From CAVOEB01 sp965249645 (lineage in GTDB: Bacteria; Pseudomonadota; Alphaproteobacteria; UBA828; JAPUJA01), in assembly GCA_965249645.1 (NCBI GenBank), contig CBDFML010000009.1, positions 1-64,000 of the forward strand: a stretch of DNA of 64,000 nt. Direction: 5' to 3'. The notes below the pieces were generated by a model. It did no database searches. It was not told where the DNA came from and saw only the letters and a program-made list of their open reading frames with translations. How positions within the stretch are numbered: position 1 is the stretch's first letter; every line of letters starts with the position of its first letter. This document shows, piece after piece, positions 1 through 9,256 of the stretch. The translations under genes were made by a program, and so were the position numbers.

Positions 1-566
1 GCCGCGCCGACGAGCCCGCTGGCGACCAGGAAAGGAGTGAGGCCCGCCGTGCCGGTCCACTGGACGAGCAACGGCCCGATGAACAAGCCGACGGCGCAGG
101 CGCTGCCATAGGCCCCAACGATCCGCCCGCGCAAGCGATTACCTGCCTCCTGGCTGATCCAGACCTCGCCGCCGATGAAGGCGACATAGAAGCCAAAGCC
201 GGTAAGCATGCGGAAGGGGAGCCAGCCCCAGGGCGGCTCGACCGCCATCATCGCGAGCGCCGCGACGAGCGCGGAGAGGACGCCGAACCTCATGCCCCGC
301 CACAACCCCGTGGCGCGGAGGAAACGGGGCATGAAAATTCCCATCGCGATGATGATGAAATTCTGCGAGCCGGAATTGACCCCGATCACCCAGGCGGGAA
401 TGCCACGATACTCCATCACCAGCGCAAAGGCGGGCATGGTGTAGCTGTAGGCGATGGTCATCAGGCCACAGCTGATCATGATCGGGATCAGCCGCAGCCA
501 GACCCGCAGGTCGGATTCATGCGGGGAGGCGTCGACGGTCGATGGTGAATCAGGTGTGGGGATCAT
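1..566 (-). CDS. MFS transporter, N-terminal part (cut by window edge)
   Basis: Reading leftward from an ATG at 566, about 188 codons stay open to the window edge, so only the N-terminal half is visible. The protein has hydrophobic segments separated by short charged loops and a loop with RLRGRIVGAYG, the Arg/Gly-rich pattern found between helices in major facilitator superfamily carriers. The first 20 or so residues are polar and Pro/Ser-rich, followed by a first membrane helix (LIPIMISCGLMTIAYSY). It should be an inner-membrane secondary transporter; the substrate cannot be read from this part. The gene to its right is on the same strand but about 80 bases away. Confidence 0.75.
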   Translation of the reverse strand, partial: MIPTPDSPSTVDASPHESDLRVWLRLIPIMISCGLMTIAYSYTMPAFALVMEYRGIPAWVIGVNSGSQNFIIIAMGIFMPRFLRATGLWRGMRFGVLSALVAALAMMAVEPPWGWLPFRMLTGFGFYVAFIGGEVWISQEAGNRLRGRIVGAYGSACAVGLFIGPLLVQWTGTAGLTPFLVASGLVGA

Positions 567-647
567 GTTGTCGCGACGGGGCGGGGGTTGGTGGCGCCGC
601 GCGGGCCGGCGGCGCAGGGTAGGCCAGCCGGTTGCTCGGGAGAAGTC

Positions 648-965
648 CTAATTCGTGCCCTTCGAGACGGTTGCGCGGCCCGCCTCGGTCAAGCGGCAGA
701 CCAGCCAGTCGGGCTTGATCGGATTGGCGATCCAGGGCTCGGCCCAGCCCCTGCGCACGCAGGTCTCGACCGTCTTGCGATTGACCTCTCGCCCGTCGTC
801 GTAGAACAGCGGAAGCTTGCCGCCGGGCTGGTCGAGGCCGAGCGCGAGCCAGCGACGCTGCACCGCAGTGGGCTGCCCGCCTCGCACCCGTCGTCGGGGA
901 GGCGCGTCGTCGTTGGCGGCCAAAACGGGCCGTGCGCGCGCACCGGCGTCACTCTTGTCGGTCAT
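648..965 (-). CDS. Small conserved hypothetical protein
   Basis: About 105 residues. The middle and C-terminal part (LGLDQPGGKLPLF, then RGWAEPWIANP, then KPDWLVCRLTEAGR) looks like a compact conserved alphaproteobacterial protein; the ending resembles the wing of a winged-helix fold, but I cannot assign a function. The first 30 residues are polar and probably disordered. I prefer the ATG at 965 because a GGGGGA tract lies about 11 bases upstream; an ATG at 977 is in frame but has that tract immediately against it, and 1058 would add a poorly conserved leader. The gene lies between the MFS gene and a divergent permease gene. Confidence 0.55.
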   Translation of the reverse strand: MTDKSDAGARARPVLAANDDAPPRRRVRGGQPTAVQRRWLALGLDQPGGKLPLFYDDGREVNRKTVETCVRRGWAEPWIANPIKPDWLVCRLTEAGRATVSKGTN

Positions 966-1290
966 GGTGTCGAACATCCCCCTGTTTTCAGTCCAGACTA
1001 GCCGAACCGCGTGGGGGATTCCAGTTAAGCGGAACACACCATCGGCCCGTGGGCTCATCTGCTACAGGTACGGCGTCTGCAGTCGCGCTGGCGAATCGCG
1101 CAACCGGACAGCACGGCGCTCGATCCGGTCGATCCCGAACAGCAGGTCGATAACGCTCCCGATGCAGGGCGGGAGCCGGATCGGCCCCGCCAGGCGTCGT
1201 CGTCGCGCCTGGTTGATGGAGTCAGCCGAACGCGGCCCTTGAGCGGTGTCGAAAGCGCGCGCGCGTGCGCGGCCTCGGCCATTGACCCGT
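966..1290. other. Intergenic region between divergent genes
   Basis: About 325 bases between the small hypothetical gene on the minus strand and the permease gene on the plus strand. It should contain both promoters. I see no convincing -35/-10 pair, terminator or RNA gene. The permease reading frame stays open back to a GTG at 1246, so part of this stretch may be coding. Confidence 0.4.
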
Positions 1291-2388
1291 ATGGGGCTTG
1301 GAGCCGACAATGGCGGCGGCTCAACTTTCACCGGTGCCTTCGTTTCCATGCCCGTAAAGCTTTTCGTCTTCGGCGTTTCCGCCGGCCTCGTCGCGCTCAC
1401 CATCTATTTTCTGGTGGTGGGGCAGGACATCCTGATCCCGATCGCGCTGGCGATCATGATCTGGTATCTGCTCAACGCCTCGGCCCGGATGTTCGGCAAG
1501 CTCACGCTGGGCGGGCGGGCGTTGCCTTATTCGGTCTGCCTCACGGCATCGGTGCTCTGCTTCCTCGCCGCCGTGGCCTTCGTAGTCGAGATGGTGAGCG
1601 GCAATTTCGGCGAAGTGATCAACGCGGCGCCCCTCTATGAGGCGAACCTGGAGCGGCTGATCGGCAAGATCTCGCGCGCGCTGGGCTTCGGCGATGCGCC
1701 GACCGTGACCCAGCTCGTCGACAAAATCGATTTTCGCAGCGTTATCGCCAAGATCGCGGGCATGATCACCAACGCGGCCGGCAACGCAGGCGTTATCCTG
1801 ATCTACGTGCTGTTCCTGCTGGTCGAGCAGCGCAGCTTCCCCGCCAAGATGGCAGCGATCTTTCCCGACCGTGAACAGCTCGAAAGCATGCGCCGCCTGC
1901 TCTCGCAGATCACCCGGGACATCCAGACCTATATCTGGATCAAGACCCTGATGAGCCTGCTCACGGCGGGGATCAGCTATGTGATTCTGCTGCTGGTCGG
2001 CGTCGATTACGCCGAATTCTGGGCCATCGTCATCTTTCTGCTCAACTACATTCCGACCATCGGCTCGTTACTCGGCATCGTGTTCCCGGCGCTGCTCGCG
2101 CTCGTGCAGTTCGAGTCCGTCGTGCCGTTCCTGATCGTGACCCCGGCGCTGGCGGTGATCCAGGTCGTGGTCGGCAATCTGCTCGAGCCGCGCCTGATGG
2201 GCCAGTCGCTTAATCTCAGCCCGTTCATCATCATCGTCTCGCTGGCGGTCTGGGGCACGTTGTGGGGTGTGGTCGGCATGTTCCTCTGCGTGCCCATCAC
2301 CGTGATCGCGATGATTGTGCTTGCCCACTTCGAGCGCACGCGGCCGGTCGCGGTGCTGCTGTCGAGCAACGGCAAGATCCGATACTGA
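1291..2388 (+). CDS. AI-2E family (PerM-like) inner-membrane transporter
   Basis: About 365 residues with roughly eight membrane segments. The arrangement is that of the AI-2E/PerM family: two N-terminal helices (IYFLVVGQDILIPIALA), a long soluble central stretch (about residues 100-190), then a helix-rich C-terminal half containing FLLNYIPTIGSLLG and GNLLEPRLMG, both typical family signatures. Members export small molecules such as autoinducer 2 or act in Na+/H+ exchange; the substrate here is unknown. The start is uncertain: ATG 1291, ATG 1348 and GTG 1246 are all in frame and none has a strong ribosome-binding site. It is a single gene, convergent with rnr. Confidence 0.85.
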   Translation: MGLGADNGGGSTFTGAFVSMPVKLFVFGVSAGLVALTIYFLVVGQDILIPIALAIMIWYLLNASARMFGKLTLGGRALPYSVCLTASVLCFLAAVAFVVEMVSGNFGEVINAAPLYEANLERLIGKISRALGFGDAPTVTQLVDKIDFRSVIAKIAGMITNAAGNAGVILIYVLFLLVEQRSFPAKMAAIFPDREQLESMRRLLSQITRDIQTYIWIKTLMSLLTAGISYVILLLVGVDYAEFWAIVIFLLNYIPTIGSLLGIVFPALLALVQFESVVPFLIVTPALAVIQVVVGNLLEPRLMGQSLNLSPFIIIVSLAVWGTLWGVVGMFLCVPITVIAMIVLAHFERTRPVAVLLSSNGKIRY

Positions 2389-2561
2389 CGCCCCCAATCA
2401 TTTGCTCGTAATAGCGAGGAAGAGATTCGCCGGATAGCATGTGTCATTATCGCTCGCGGCAGTGGACCTAACGGTCGACGAATTTAAATTTTCGATGCGC
2501 TCGGTTGCCGCGCTGGCCGGCGCGCGCGCGTCGCAGGTGCGGCGGGGCGCAGTCGCGGCCG

Positions 2562-4832
2562 CTAATGCCGTTTTGATCGCTTGCCCTTGCGCCCCTTCCC
2601 GCCGCCGTGCGGCTTCTCATGCAGGCCGCGAACTGCTCCGGCGCCGGGGCCGTCGGCGAGTTCGAAGACGAGGCCGCCGGTGATGGTGTCGGCGTCGGAG
2701 AGGCGGACGCGCAGGGTTTCGCCCAACTGGTAGCGAGCGCTTCGTCCGACCAGGGCGTGGTGGGTCTCGTCGTGGGTGAAGTATTCCCGGCCCAGGGTAC
2801 GGATGGGGATCAACCCTTCGGCGCCGGTCTCGTCGAGTGCTACAAACAGGCCGAAGCGGGTAACGCCGACGATGCGAGCCTCGAATTCTGCACCGACGCG
2901 CTCCGCCAACCAGGCGGTGAGGTAGCGTTCCTTCGCGTCGCGCTCGGCGCGCTGGGCGCGCCGCTCGGTGTCCGAAATCGCTTCGCCGATTGCGGCGAAG
3001 TCGGCGCCCCCGTCTTTCGCGAGACCGCCCTCGCCCAGGCCGAACGCGCCGATCAGGGCGCGGTGGACGAGCAGGTCGGCGTAGCGCCGGATGGGCGAGG
3101 TGAAGTGGCAGTAGCGCGTGAGCGCGAGGCCGAAATGGCCGAGGTTGTCGGGCGCGTAAGCCGCCTGGGCCTGGCTGCGCAGGACCACGAGGTTGACCAG
3201 ATGTTCGTGGGGCGTGCCGCGCACCTTGTCGAGAAGGGTGTTGAAATGGCTGGATTGCAGGCTGCCGCCGCGCGGCAGGCTGAGCTCGAGGGTGGCGAGA
3301 AACTCGCGCAAGGCTTCGATCTTCGCCGCGTCGGGATGCTCGTGAACCCGGTACATGCAGGGGAATTTGCGCCGTTGCAGGGTTTCGGCCGCGGCCACGT
3401 TGGCGGCGATCATGCATTCCTCGATCAGACGGTGGCTGTCGTAGCGGGGCGTCGGGCGGACCGCCTCGACGGCGCCGGCCTCGTCGAGGACGACGCGGAG
3501 CTCGGGCAGGTCGAGTTCGAGGGTGCCGCGTGCGCGGCGTGCCTTCGCCAACGCCCGGTAGGCGCCGTAAAGCGGTGCAATGACCCCCTCGCGTATATCG
3601 CGATCGAGAGCATCGGAGCCGTCGGCGGCGGCTTGCGCCTCGTCGTAGGTCAGCCGTGCCGCGGAACGCATCAGGGCGCGTGTGAAGCGGTGGGCACGCA
3701 AGCGCCCGTCGGCACCGATCCGCATGTCGCAGGCGAGGCAGGCGCGGTCCACCTCGGGACGAAGCGAGCACAGCTCGTTGGATAGCGCCTCGGGCAGCAT
3801 GGGCACGACCCGGTCGGGAAAATACACCGAGTTGCCGCGCTCGCGAGCGGCGCGGTCCAGCACGTCGTTCGGGCGCACGTAATGGGCGACGTCGGCAATG
3901 GCGACGAGTAGTTGAAAGCCGCCCGAATTCGCCGGGTCGTCGTCGGGCGCGGCCCAAACCGCGTCGTCGAAGTCGCGCGCGTCGGCGCCGTCGATGGTAA
4001 CCAGGGGAACGCAGCGCAGGTCCTCGCGCGCGCCCAGCGCGACAGGTTCGGCGCGCCCGGCCTGATCGAGCGCGTCCTGCAGAAACTCGACCGGGACGGC
4101 GTGACTGTGAATCGCGATCAGGCTGATGGCGCGCGGGGCATCGAGGGAGCCCAGCCGCTCGACGACGTGGGCCTCGGGCAGCCCGAGGCGGCGTGCCCGG
4201 CCAGTTTCGGCGAGCACGACCTCACCGTCTTCGGCGCCGGCGGTGGCGTTGCGCGCGACCGCGAAATCGCGCTTCGTGCGGCGGTCGGTGGGGTGGATGC
4301 GCCCGCCGTCCGCGGTGGCCCGAAAGACGCCGATGACCCGGTCGGGTCCGGCTTCGATGACCCGCATCACGCGGCCTTCGTAGCCGCCTTCGGCAAGCCG
4401 TGTCAGGCGGGCGAGCAGACGGTCGCCGGGCCCCAGCGCCGCCGCGTTGACCACCCGCTTGCCGCGTTTTGGCGCCGCCATGACAATAGGGGGCGGATTG
4501 CCCTCACCCTTCCAACTGACCGGACGGGCGCGCAACTCGCCGTCGATGTCGACCTCGGTGATCTCGACCACGGTCACGGCCGGCAGGCGGCCGGAGCCGC
4601 CGCGCCGGCGAGAGCCCTCGATGGCACCGTCGTCGGCCAGTTCGATCATCAATTTCTTGAGTCTCTTGCGCTCGGCCCCCGTCAGGTTGAAGGCGCGGGC
4701 CACCTCGCGCAGGCCGGGCCGGGTCTCGCTCTCAGCGATGAAGCGGCGAACCGCCTCGCGGTCGGGAAAGGGAACGGGCGTGCGGGCGGTCAAATCGGCG
4801 GGTTTCGCGCTAGGCCTCGCTCGGCCGGTCAC
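2562..4832 (-). CDS. rnr: Ribonuclease R
   Basis: 3'-to-5' exoribonuclease that degrades structured RNA in the cytoplasm. The order is an N-terminal winged-helix/cold-shock part, the RNB catalytic domain (GADARDFDDAV, whose Asp residues bind the catalytic metals; then VVPMLPEALSNELCSL and HFTSPIRRYADLLVHR), an S1 domain (ARIVGVTRFGLFV) and a short Lys/Gly/Arg-rich tail. The length of about 756 residues suits the family. I chose GTG 4832, which overlaps the end of topA by 23 bases and follows AGAAGG; an ATG at 4925 would add a Pro/Arg-rich leader lying wholly inside topA and looks like an antisense-frame artefact. It probably forms one transcription unit with topA upstream. Confidence 0.93.
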   Translation of the reverse strand: MTGRARPSAKPADLTARTPVPFPDREAVRRFIAESETRPGLREVARAFNLTGAERKRLKKLMIELADDGAIEGSRRRGGSGRLPAVTVVEITEVDIDGELRARPVSWKGEGNPPPIVMAAPKRGKRVVNAAALGPGDRLLARLTRLAEGGYEGRVMRVIEAGPDRVIGVFRATADGGRIHPTDRRTKRDFAVARNATAGAEDGEVVLAETGRARRLGLPEAHVVERLGSLDAPRAISLIAIHSHAVPVEFLQDALDQAGRAEPVALGAREDLRCVPLVTIDGADARDFDDAVWAAPDDDPANSGGFQLLVAIADVAHYVRPNDVLDRAARERGNSVYFPDRVVPMLPEALSNELCSLRPEVDRACLACDMRIGADGRLRAHRFTRALMRSAARLTYDEAQAAADGSDALDRDIREGVIAPLYGAYRALAKARRARGTLELDLPELRVVLDEAGAVEAVRPTPRYDSHRLIEECMIAANVAAAETLQRRKFPCMYRVHEHPDAAKIEALREFLATLELSLPRGGSLQSSHFNTLLDKVRGTPHEHLVNLVVLRSQAQAAYAPDNLGHFGLALTRYCHFTSPIRRYADLLVHRALIGAFGLGEGGLAKDGGADFAAIGEAISDTERRAQRAERDAKERYLTAWLAERVGAEFEARIVGVTRFGLFVALDETGAEGLIPIRTLGREYFTHDETHHALVGRSARYQLGETLRVRLSDADTITGGLVFELADGPGAGAVRGLHEKPHGGGKGRKGKRSKRH

Positions 4833-7401
4833 CGGCGGGGGTGGCCTTCTTCGTGCGCTTGGTGCGGGTTGTCTTGGCGGATTTCGATCCCTTGCGCCCG
4901 CCCGGCTTCTTGCCCTTGGTGTCAATCAGGACGACCGCCTCCTCGAGGGTGAGGCTGTCTTCCGACTGGTCGCGCCCCAGGCTCGCGTTCATCCCCTTGT
5001 GATGCACGTAGGGGCCGTAGCGCCCCTTGCGCAGGGAAACCGGCGCCTGGTCGCGCGGATGCGCACCCAACTCGCGCAACACGGCCGCGCCGCCGCGCCG
5101 GCCCTTGGGCTCGGCCAGCAGCGCCACAGCGCGATTGAGCCCAATGCCGAGAACGTCATCGCCAGCAGCCAGCGAGCGGTAGCCGCCGTCGTAATGGAGA
5201 TAAGGGCCGAAGCGCCCGATGCCGGCAAGGATCGGCTTGTCGGTCTCGGGGTGGACGCCGATTGTGCGGGGTAACGCGAGGAGGCCCAGCGCCTGCTCAA
5301 GATCGATGCTGTCGGGGGACATGCCCTTGGGCAGAGAGGTGCGCTTGGGCTTCTCTTTCTTCTCGCCCGCCTCGCCGCGCTGGACGTAGTAGCCGTAGGG
5401 ACCTTTGCGCAAGCTGATCGTCTCGGCGGAGTCGGGGTCGACGCCGAGCTCGCGCGGGCCGGTATCGACCGGGCCATCGGCGCCCTCGGTCAGGGGCCGG
5501 GTGTATTTGCATTCCGGGTAGTTCGAGCAGCCGACGAAGGCGCCGAACTTGCCCAGCTTCAGGTTGATTTGGCCATCGGCGCAGGCGGGGCAGGCGTGCG
5601 GGTCTTTGTCGTCGGCGCGCGGCGGGAAGATGTGCGGTGCGAGGATCTTCTCGACGGCATCGAGCGCGTCCTTGACGCGGAGCTCGTCGGTCTCGGAGAC
5701 CGCCGCCGCAAAGGCGCTCCAGAAATCTTCCAGCACCGCGGTCCAGTCGACACGGCCCGCGGAGACCTCGTCGAGCCGGTTCTCGAGCTGGGCGGTGAAG
5801 TCGTATTCCACATAGCGGTGGAAATAGCTGACCAGAAAGGCGGTGACCAACCGGCCCCGGTCCTCGGGCACGAAATGCTTGTTCTCGAGGATCACATAAT
5901 CGCGTTCCTGGAGCACCGAGAGGATCGAGGCGTAGGTCGATGGCCGGCCGATGCCGAGCTCTTCGAGATTCTTGACCAGACTCGCCTCGGTGAAGCGCGG
6001 CGGCGGCTCGGTGAAGTGCTGGGAGGGTTCGACCGATTCGACGTCGAGCGCCTCGCCCTTCGCGGCCTTGGGCAGGGTGCCTTCCGCCTCGTCGGGCCGG
6101 TCGGCTTCGTCGCGCCCCTCCTTGTAGAGCCGCAGGAAGCCGTCGAAGACGACAACCTGACCGGTGGCGCGCAGTCGGGCGCGGCCATCTGCGCCGTCGA
6201 CATCGATGGCGGCGCGCTGAAGCCGGGCGCCGGCCATCTGGCTGGCTACGGTGCGTTTCCAGATCAGCTCGTAGAGGCGGAGCTGGTCGCGATCGAGCCT
6301 GGAGAAGAGGTCGTCGGGCGTGCGCGCGGGATCGGTCGGGCGGATCGCCTCGTGGGCTTCCTGCGCATTCTTCGCCTTGGTGCGGTAGATCCGCGGCTTG
6401 TCGGGCAGGTAGTTCGCCCCGAAGCGCTCGGCGATATGATCGCGCGCGCCATCGATGGCGACCGACGCCATCTGCACGCCGTCGGTGCGCATGTAGGTGA
6501 TCAGCCCGACGGTCTCGCCGCCCAGGTCGATGCCTTCGTAGAGCCGTTGCGCGACCTGCATGGTCTGTTTGGCGGAGAAGCCCAGCTTGCGCGAGGCTTC
6601 CTGCTGCAGGGTCGAGGTGGTGAACGGCGGGGCCGGGTTGCGCCCGACCTCCTTGGTTTCCATCTCGGCGACGGCGAAGGACCGGCCCTCGATTGCGGCG
6701 ACCGCATGCGCGGCGGCGGCCTCGTCGGCGAGGTCGAACTTGCCCAGCTTCTTGTCGTCGAGATGGGTCAGCCGGGTTTTGAGCGGCTTGCCTGCGGCGG
6801 TGCGCAGCGCGACCTCGACGGTCCAGTATTCCCGAGGCTCGAACGCTTCGATCTCGATCTCGCGCTCGCAGATCAGGCGGAGCGCCACCGATTGAACCCG
6901 CCCTGCCGAGCGCGAGCCCGGCAGTTTGCGCCACAGCACAGGCGAGAGAGTGAAGCCCACGAGATAGTCGAGCGCGCGGCGCGCGCGGTAGGCATCGATC
7001 AGGTTTTCATCGAGGTCGCGTGGATTGGCGATGGCGTCGAGCACCGCGCTCCTGGTGATCTCGCTGAACACGATGCGTTTGACGTCGATCCCGTTCAATG
7101 CGCCGTGCCGTTCGAGCTCGGCGAGTACATGCCACGAGATCGCTTCGCCTTCGCGGTCGGGGTCGGTGGCGAGATAGAGCCCGTCGGCACCCTTGAGCGC
7201 GTCGCGGATCGCCTTGAGCCGTTTCTCGGACTTGGGGTGGATCTCCCAGTCCATGGCAAAGGATTCGTCAGGCCGCACGGAGCCGTTCTTGGCCGGCAAA
7301 TCGCGCACGTGGCCATAGCTCGCGACTACCTGATAGTCGCTGCCAAGGTACTTGTTGATGGTCTTCGCCTTGGCAGGCGATTCGACGACGACGACATGCA
7401 T
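4810..7401 (-). CDS. topA: DNA topoisomerase I
   Basis: Type IA topoisomerase that relaxes negative supercoils. It has 863 residues. The N-terminal TOPRIM domain shows VVESPAKAKTI and DPDREGEAISWH (the acidic metal-binding motif); the active-site tyrosine lies in GLITYMRTDG; a Cys4 zinc-finger repeat (CPACADG then GCSNYPECKYTRP) lies near residue 600. After it come degenerate repeats of the KFG/KGPYGYYVQ/GRFGPYLHY type typical of alphaproteobacterial TopA, ending in a Lys/Arg/Thr-rich tail. It starts at ATG 7401, 39 bases downstream of the dprA stop, and overlaps rnr at its 3' end, so dprA-topA-rnr looks like an operon. Confidence 0.97.
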   Translation of the reverse strand: MHVVVVESPAKAKTINKYLGSDYQVVASYGHVRDLPAKNGSVRPDESFAMDWEIHPKSEKRLKAIRDALKGADGLYLATDPDREGEAISWHVLAELERHGALNGIDVKRIVFSEITRSAVLDAIANPRDLDENLIDAYRARRALDYLVGFTLSPVLWRKLPGSRSAGRVQSVALRLICEREIEIEAFEPREYWTVEVALRTAAGKPLKTRLTHLDDKKLGKFDLADEAAAAHAVAAIEGRSFAVAEMETKEVGRNPAPPFTTSTLQQEASRKLGFSAKQTMQVAQRLYEGIDLGGETVGLITYMRTDGVQMASVAIDGARDHIAERFGANYLPDKPRIYRTKAKNAQEAHEAIRPTDPARTPDDLFSRLDRDQLRLYELIWKRTVASQMAGARLQRAAIDVDGADGRARLRATGQVVVFDGFLRLYKEGRDEADRPDEAEGTLPKAAKGEALDVESVEPSQHFTEPPPRFTEASLVKNLEELGIGRPSTYASILSVLQERDYVILENKHFVPEDRGRLVTAFLVSYFHRYVEYDFTAQLENRLDEVSAGRVDWTAVLEDFWSAFAAAVSETDELRVKDALDAVEKILAPHIFPPRADDKDPHACPACADGQINLKLGKFGAFVGCSNYPECKYTRPLTEGADGPVDTGPRELGVDPDSAETISLRKGPYGYYVQRGEAGEKKEKPKRTSLPKGMSPDSIDLEQALGLLALPRTIGVHPETDKPILAGIGRFGPYLHYDGGYRSLAAGDDVLGIGLNRAVALLAEPKGRRGGAAVLRELGAHPRDQAPVSLRKGRYGPYVHHKGMNASLGRDQSEDSLTLEEAVVLIDTKGKKPGGRKGSKSAKTTRTKRTKKATPAGDRPSEA

Positions 7402-7440
7402 GGACGGGTACGAGCTCTGTTACGGTTCGCGATATGACGA

Positions 7441-8571
7441 TTAAACGTCTGATTCGACTAGCGAAATTCGGTTTCCAGGGTGTCGGTCCAAGCGTCCGGC
7501 CAGCTCAAGCTCCAACAAAATGGTCGTGAGCAGGGCCGGTGTCAACCGCGACTGACGCAGCAGCTCATCCGCTTCGACCGGGCTGGGCCCGAGCAGGGAG
7601 GTGACGAGCGCGCGTTCATGCGCCAACTTTGCGTCGTCCGCTGGCGCGCTGGGCGGCACCCGGAAGGGTCGTTTTTCGCGCTCGCCAAGAGACCGCCCGA
7701 GCATCGGTCCGAGCGCCTCGATGACGTCGTCGGCGGTCTGGATCAGCGCCGCGCCCTGGCGGATCAGGTTGTTGGTTCCCCGGCAGCACGGATCGAGCGG
7801 CGAGCCCGGCACCGCCATGACCTCGCGGCCCTGTTCGGCGGCAAGCCGCGCGGTGATCAGCGAGCCCGAGCGGGGCGCCGCCTCGACCACCAGAGTGCCC
7901 CGCGCGAGGCCCGCGATGATCCGGTTGCGCCGGGGAAAGTGGCGCGTCTGGGGCACGGTGCCGGGCGGCATTTCCGAGACGATCACGCCGCGGCTCGCAA
8001 TCTCGGCCATGAGGCTCTCGTTCTCGGGCGGGTAGGCGACGTCGGAGCCGCCGGCCACGACCGCCACGGTGCCGAGGCCGAGGGCGCCCTCATGGGCGGC
8101 AGTGTCGATTCCCCGGGCGAGGCCGGAGACGATCACGAGATCGCGCTCGCCGAGCTCGGCGGCGAGCCGCCTGGCAAAGCGCACCCCGGCGGCCGAGGCG
8201 TTGCGCGCGCCGACAATGGCCAGCATCGGGCGTTCGAGCAACTGGGACTGGCCGCGCAGGCCGAGCACGGGCGGCGCGTCGGGGATGGCGGCGAGGGCCG
8301 GGGGGTAAAGCGGTTCGCCGAGCGCCACGAGGCGGGCGCCGAGCGCCTCCAGTGCGGCGATTTCAGCCTCGGCTGCGGTCTCGGTGCAGAGCCTGGTTGC
8401 GCGCTTGCGCCCGCCGCGCCTGGCGAGTTCCGGCAGCGCGTCGAGCGCGGCACCAGGCGAGCCGAATTTCTCCAGCAGGTCGCGGTAGGTGACGGGGCCG
8501 ACATTCGCGCTGCGCGCAAGGCGCAGCGCGTCGAGGCGCTGGGCGGCGGTAAACTCGGTCATGGTCGCCAC
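7441..8571 (-). CDS. dprA: DNA-processing protein DprA
   Basis: Cytoplasmic single-stranded-DNA-binding protein that loads RecA during natural transformation. The 376 residues carry an N-terminal SAM-like helical part, a Rossmann-type DprA core (PMLAIVGARNAS, then VSGLARGIDTAAHEGAL, then FPRRNRIIAGLA and VPGSPLDPCCRGTNNLI) and a C-terminal winged-helix domain of the type seen in many proteobacterial DprA proteins. ATG 8571 and ATG 8562 are both plausible starts. It lies between plsY and topA on the same strand, the usual order in this class. The presence of dprA alone does not show that the organism is competent. Confidence 0.95.
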   Translation of the reverse strand: MATMTEFTAAQRLDALRLARSANVGPVTYRDLLEKFGSPGAALDALPELARRGGRKRATRLCTETAAEAEIAALEALGARLVALGEPLYPPALAAIPDAPPVLGLRGQSQLLERPMLAIVGARNASAAGVRFARRLAAELGERDLVIVSGLARGIDTAAHEGALGLGTVAVVAGGSDVAYPPENESLMAEIASRGVIVSEMPPGTVPQTRHFPRRNRIIAGLARGTLVVEAAPRSGSLITARLAAEQGREVMAVPGSPLDPCCRGTNNLIRQGAALIQTADDVIEALGPMLGRSLGEREKRPFRVPPSAPADDAKLAHERALVTSLLGPSPVEADELLRQSRLTPALLTTILLELELAGRLDRHPGNRISLVESDV

Positions 8572-8611
8572 GATGATCGGTGCGCCGGTGTCTCGTCAAC
8601 TGTTGGATGAA

Positions 8612-9223
8612 TTACGAGTGACCAATACGTGGTTCCGTGCCGCGCAGCAGCCGGCCGATGTTGGGCGCGTGGCGCGTGGCCACGAACAGGCCGATCACGA
8701 TAGCCATGACGGTGATCTGGGGATCGGTCAGGAAGTGGGCCGCGAGCGCTGCCGCGACGAGGGAGGCGAGCGAGGAAAGGGACGAGATGCGCAACGTCAA
8801 TGCCACGGCAAGCCAGGTCGCGCAGGCGATCAGGCCGACCGGCCAGGCGACGGCGAGCAGCACGCCCAACGTCGTTGCGACCCCCTTGCCGCCCCGCAAC
8901 AGCAGCCAGATGGGCAGGATATGGCCCAGCACCGCGCCGAAGGCGACGGCGAGCGCCATGTCCTGGCCGTAGCGAAAGGCGATGATCACGGGCACCGCGC
9001 CCTTGGCGGCGTCCAACAGCAGGGTGGCGAGCGCGACGGGCTTGTTGCCCGTGCGCAGCACGTTGGTCGCGCCGATGTTGCCCGAGCCGATCTTGCGGAT
9101 GTCGCCCAGGCCCAGCGCGCGGGTGAGCAACAGGCCGAAGGGGATGGCCCCGATCAGATAGGCTAGGGCGAAGCCCAGATAGATGGGCCAGTCGAACTGG
9201 AAATTACCGATCAGTTGGGGCAT
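8612..9223 (-). CDS. plsY: Glycerol-3-phosphate acyltransferase PlsY
   Basis: Inner-membrane enzyme that acylates glycerol-3-phosphate from acyl-phosphate, the first step of phospholipid synthesis. It has 203 residues and about five membrane helices. The signature motifs are GSGNIGATNVLR (substrate loop) and LRGGKGVATTLG (phosphate-binding loop). The length is normal for the family. It follows pyrC by about 33 bases and precedes dprA by about 40 bases on the same strand, consistent with one long transcription unit from pyrB to rnr. Confidence 0.96.
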   Translation of the reverse strand: MPQLIGNFQFDWPIYLGFALAYLIGAIPFGLLLTRALGLGDIRKIGSGNIGATNVLRTGNKPVALATLLLDAAKGAVPVIIAFRYGQDMALAVAFGAVLGHILPIWLLLRGGKGVATTLGVLLAVAWPVGLIACATWLAVALTLRISSLSSLASLVAAALAAHFLTDPQITVMAIVIGLFVATRHAPNIGRLLRGTEPRIGHS

Positions 9224-9256
9224 GGCGGACTGGACATGGTGGAGCGGCGGGGACGC

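Noticed and set aside
2607..4952. Plus-strand open frames opposite rnr
   Set aside because: They are mirror frames of rnr with no domain signatures, only Gly/Ala/Val/Asp-rich composition.
5569..7437. Long open frame of over 600 codons on the plus strand
   Set aside because: It is antisense to topA; high GC keeps the opposite frames open. The minus-strand protein has all topoisomerase motifs.
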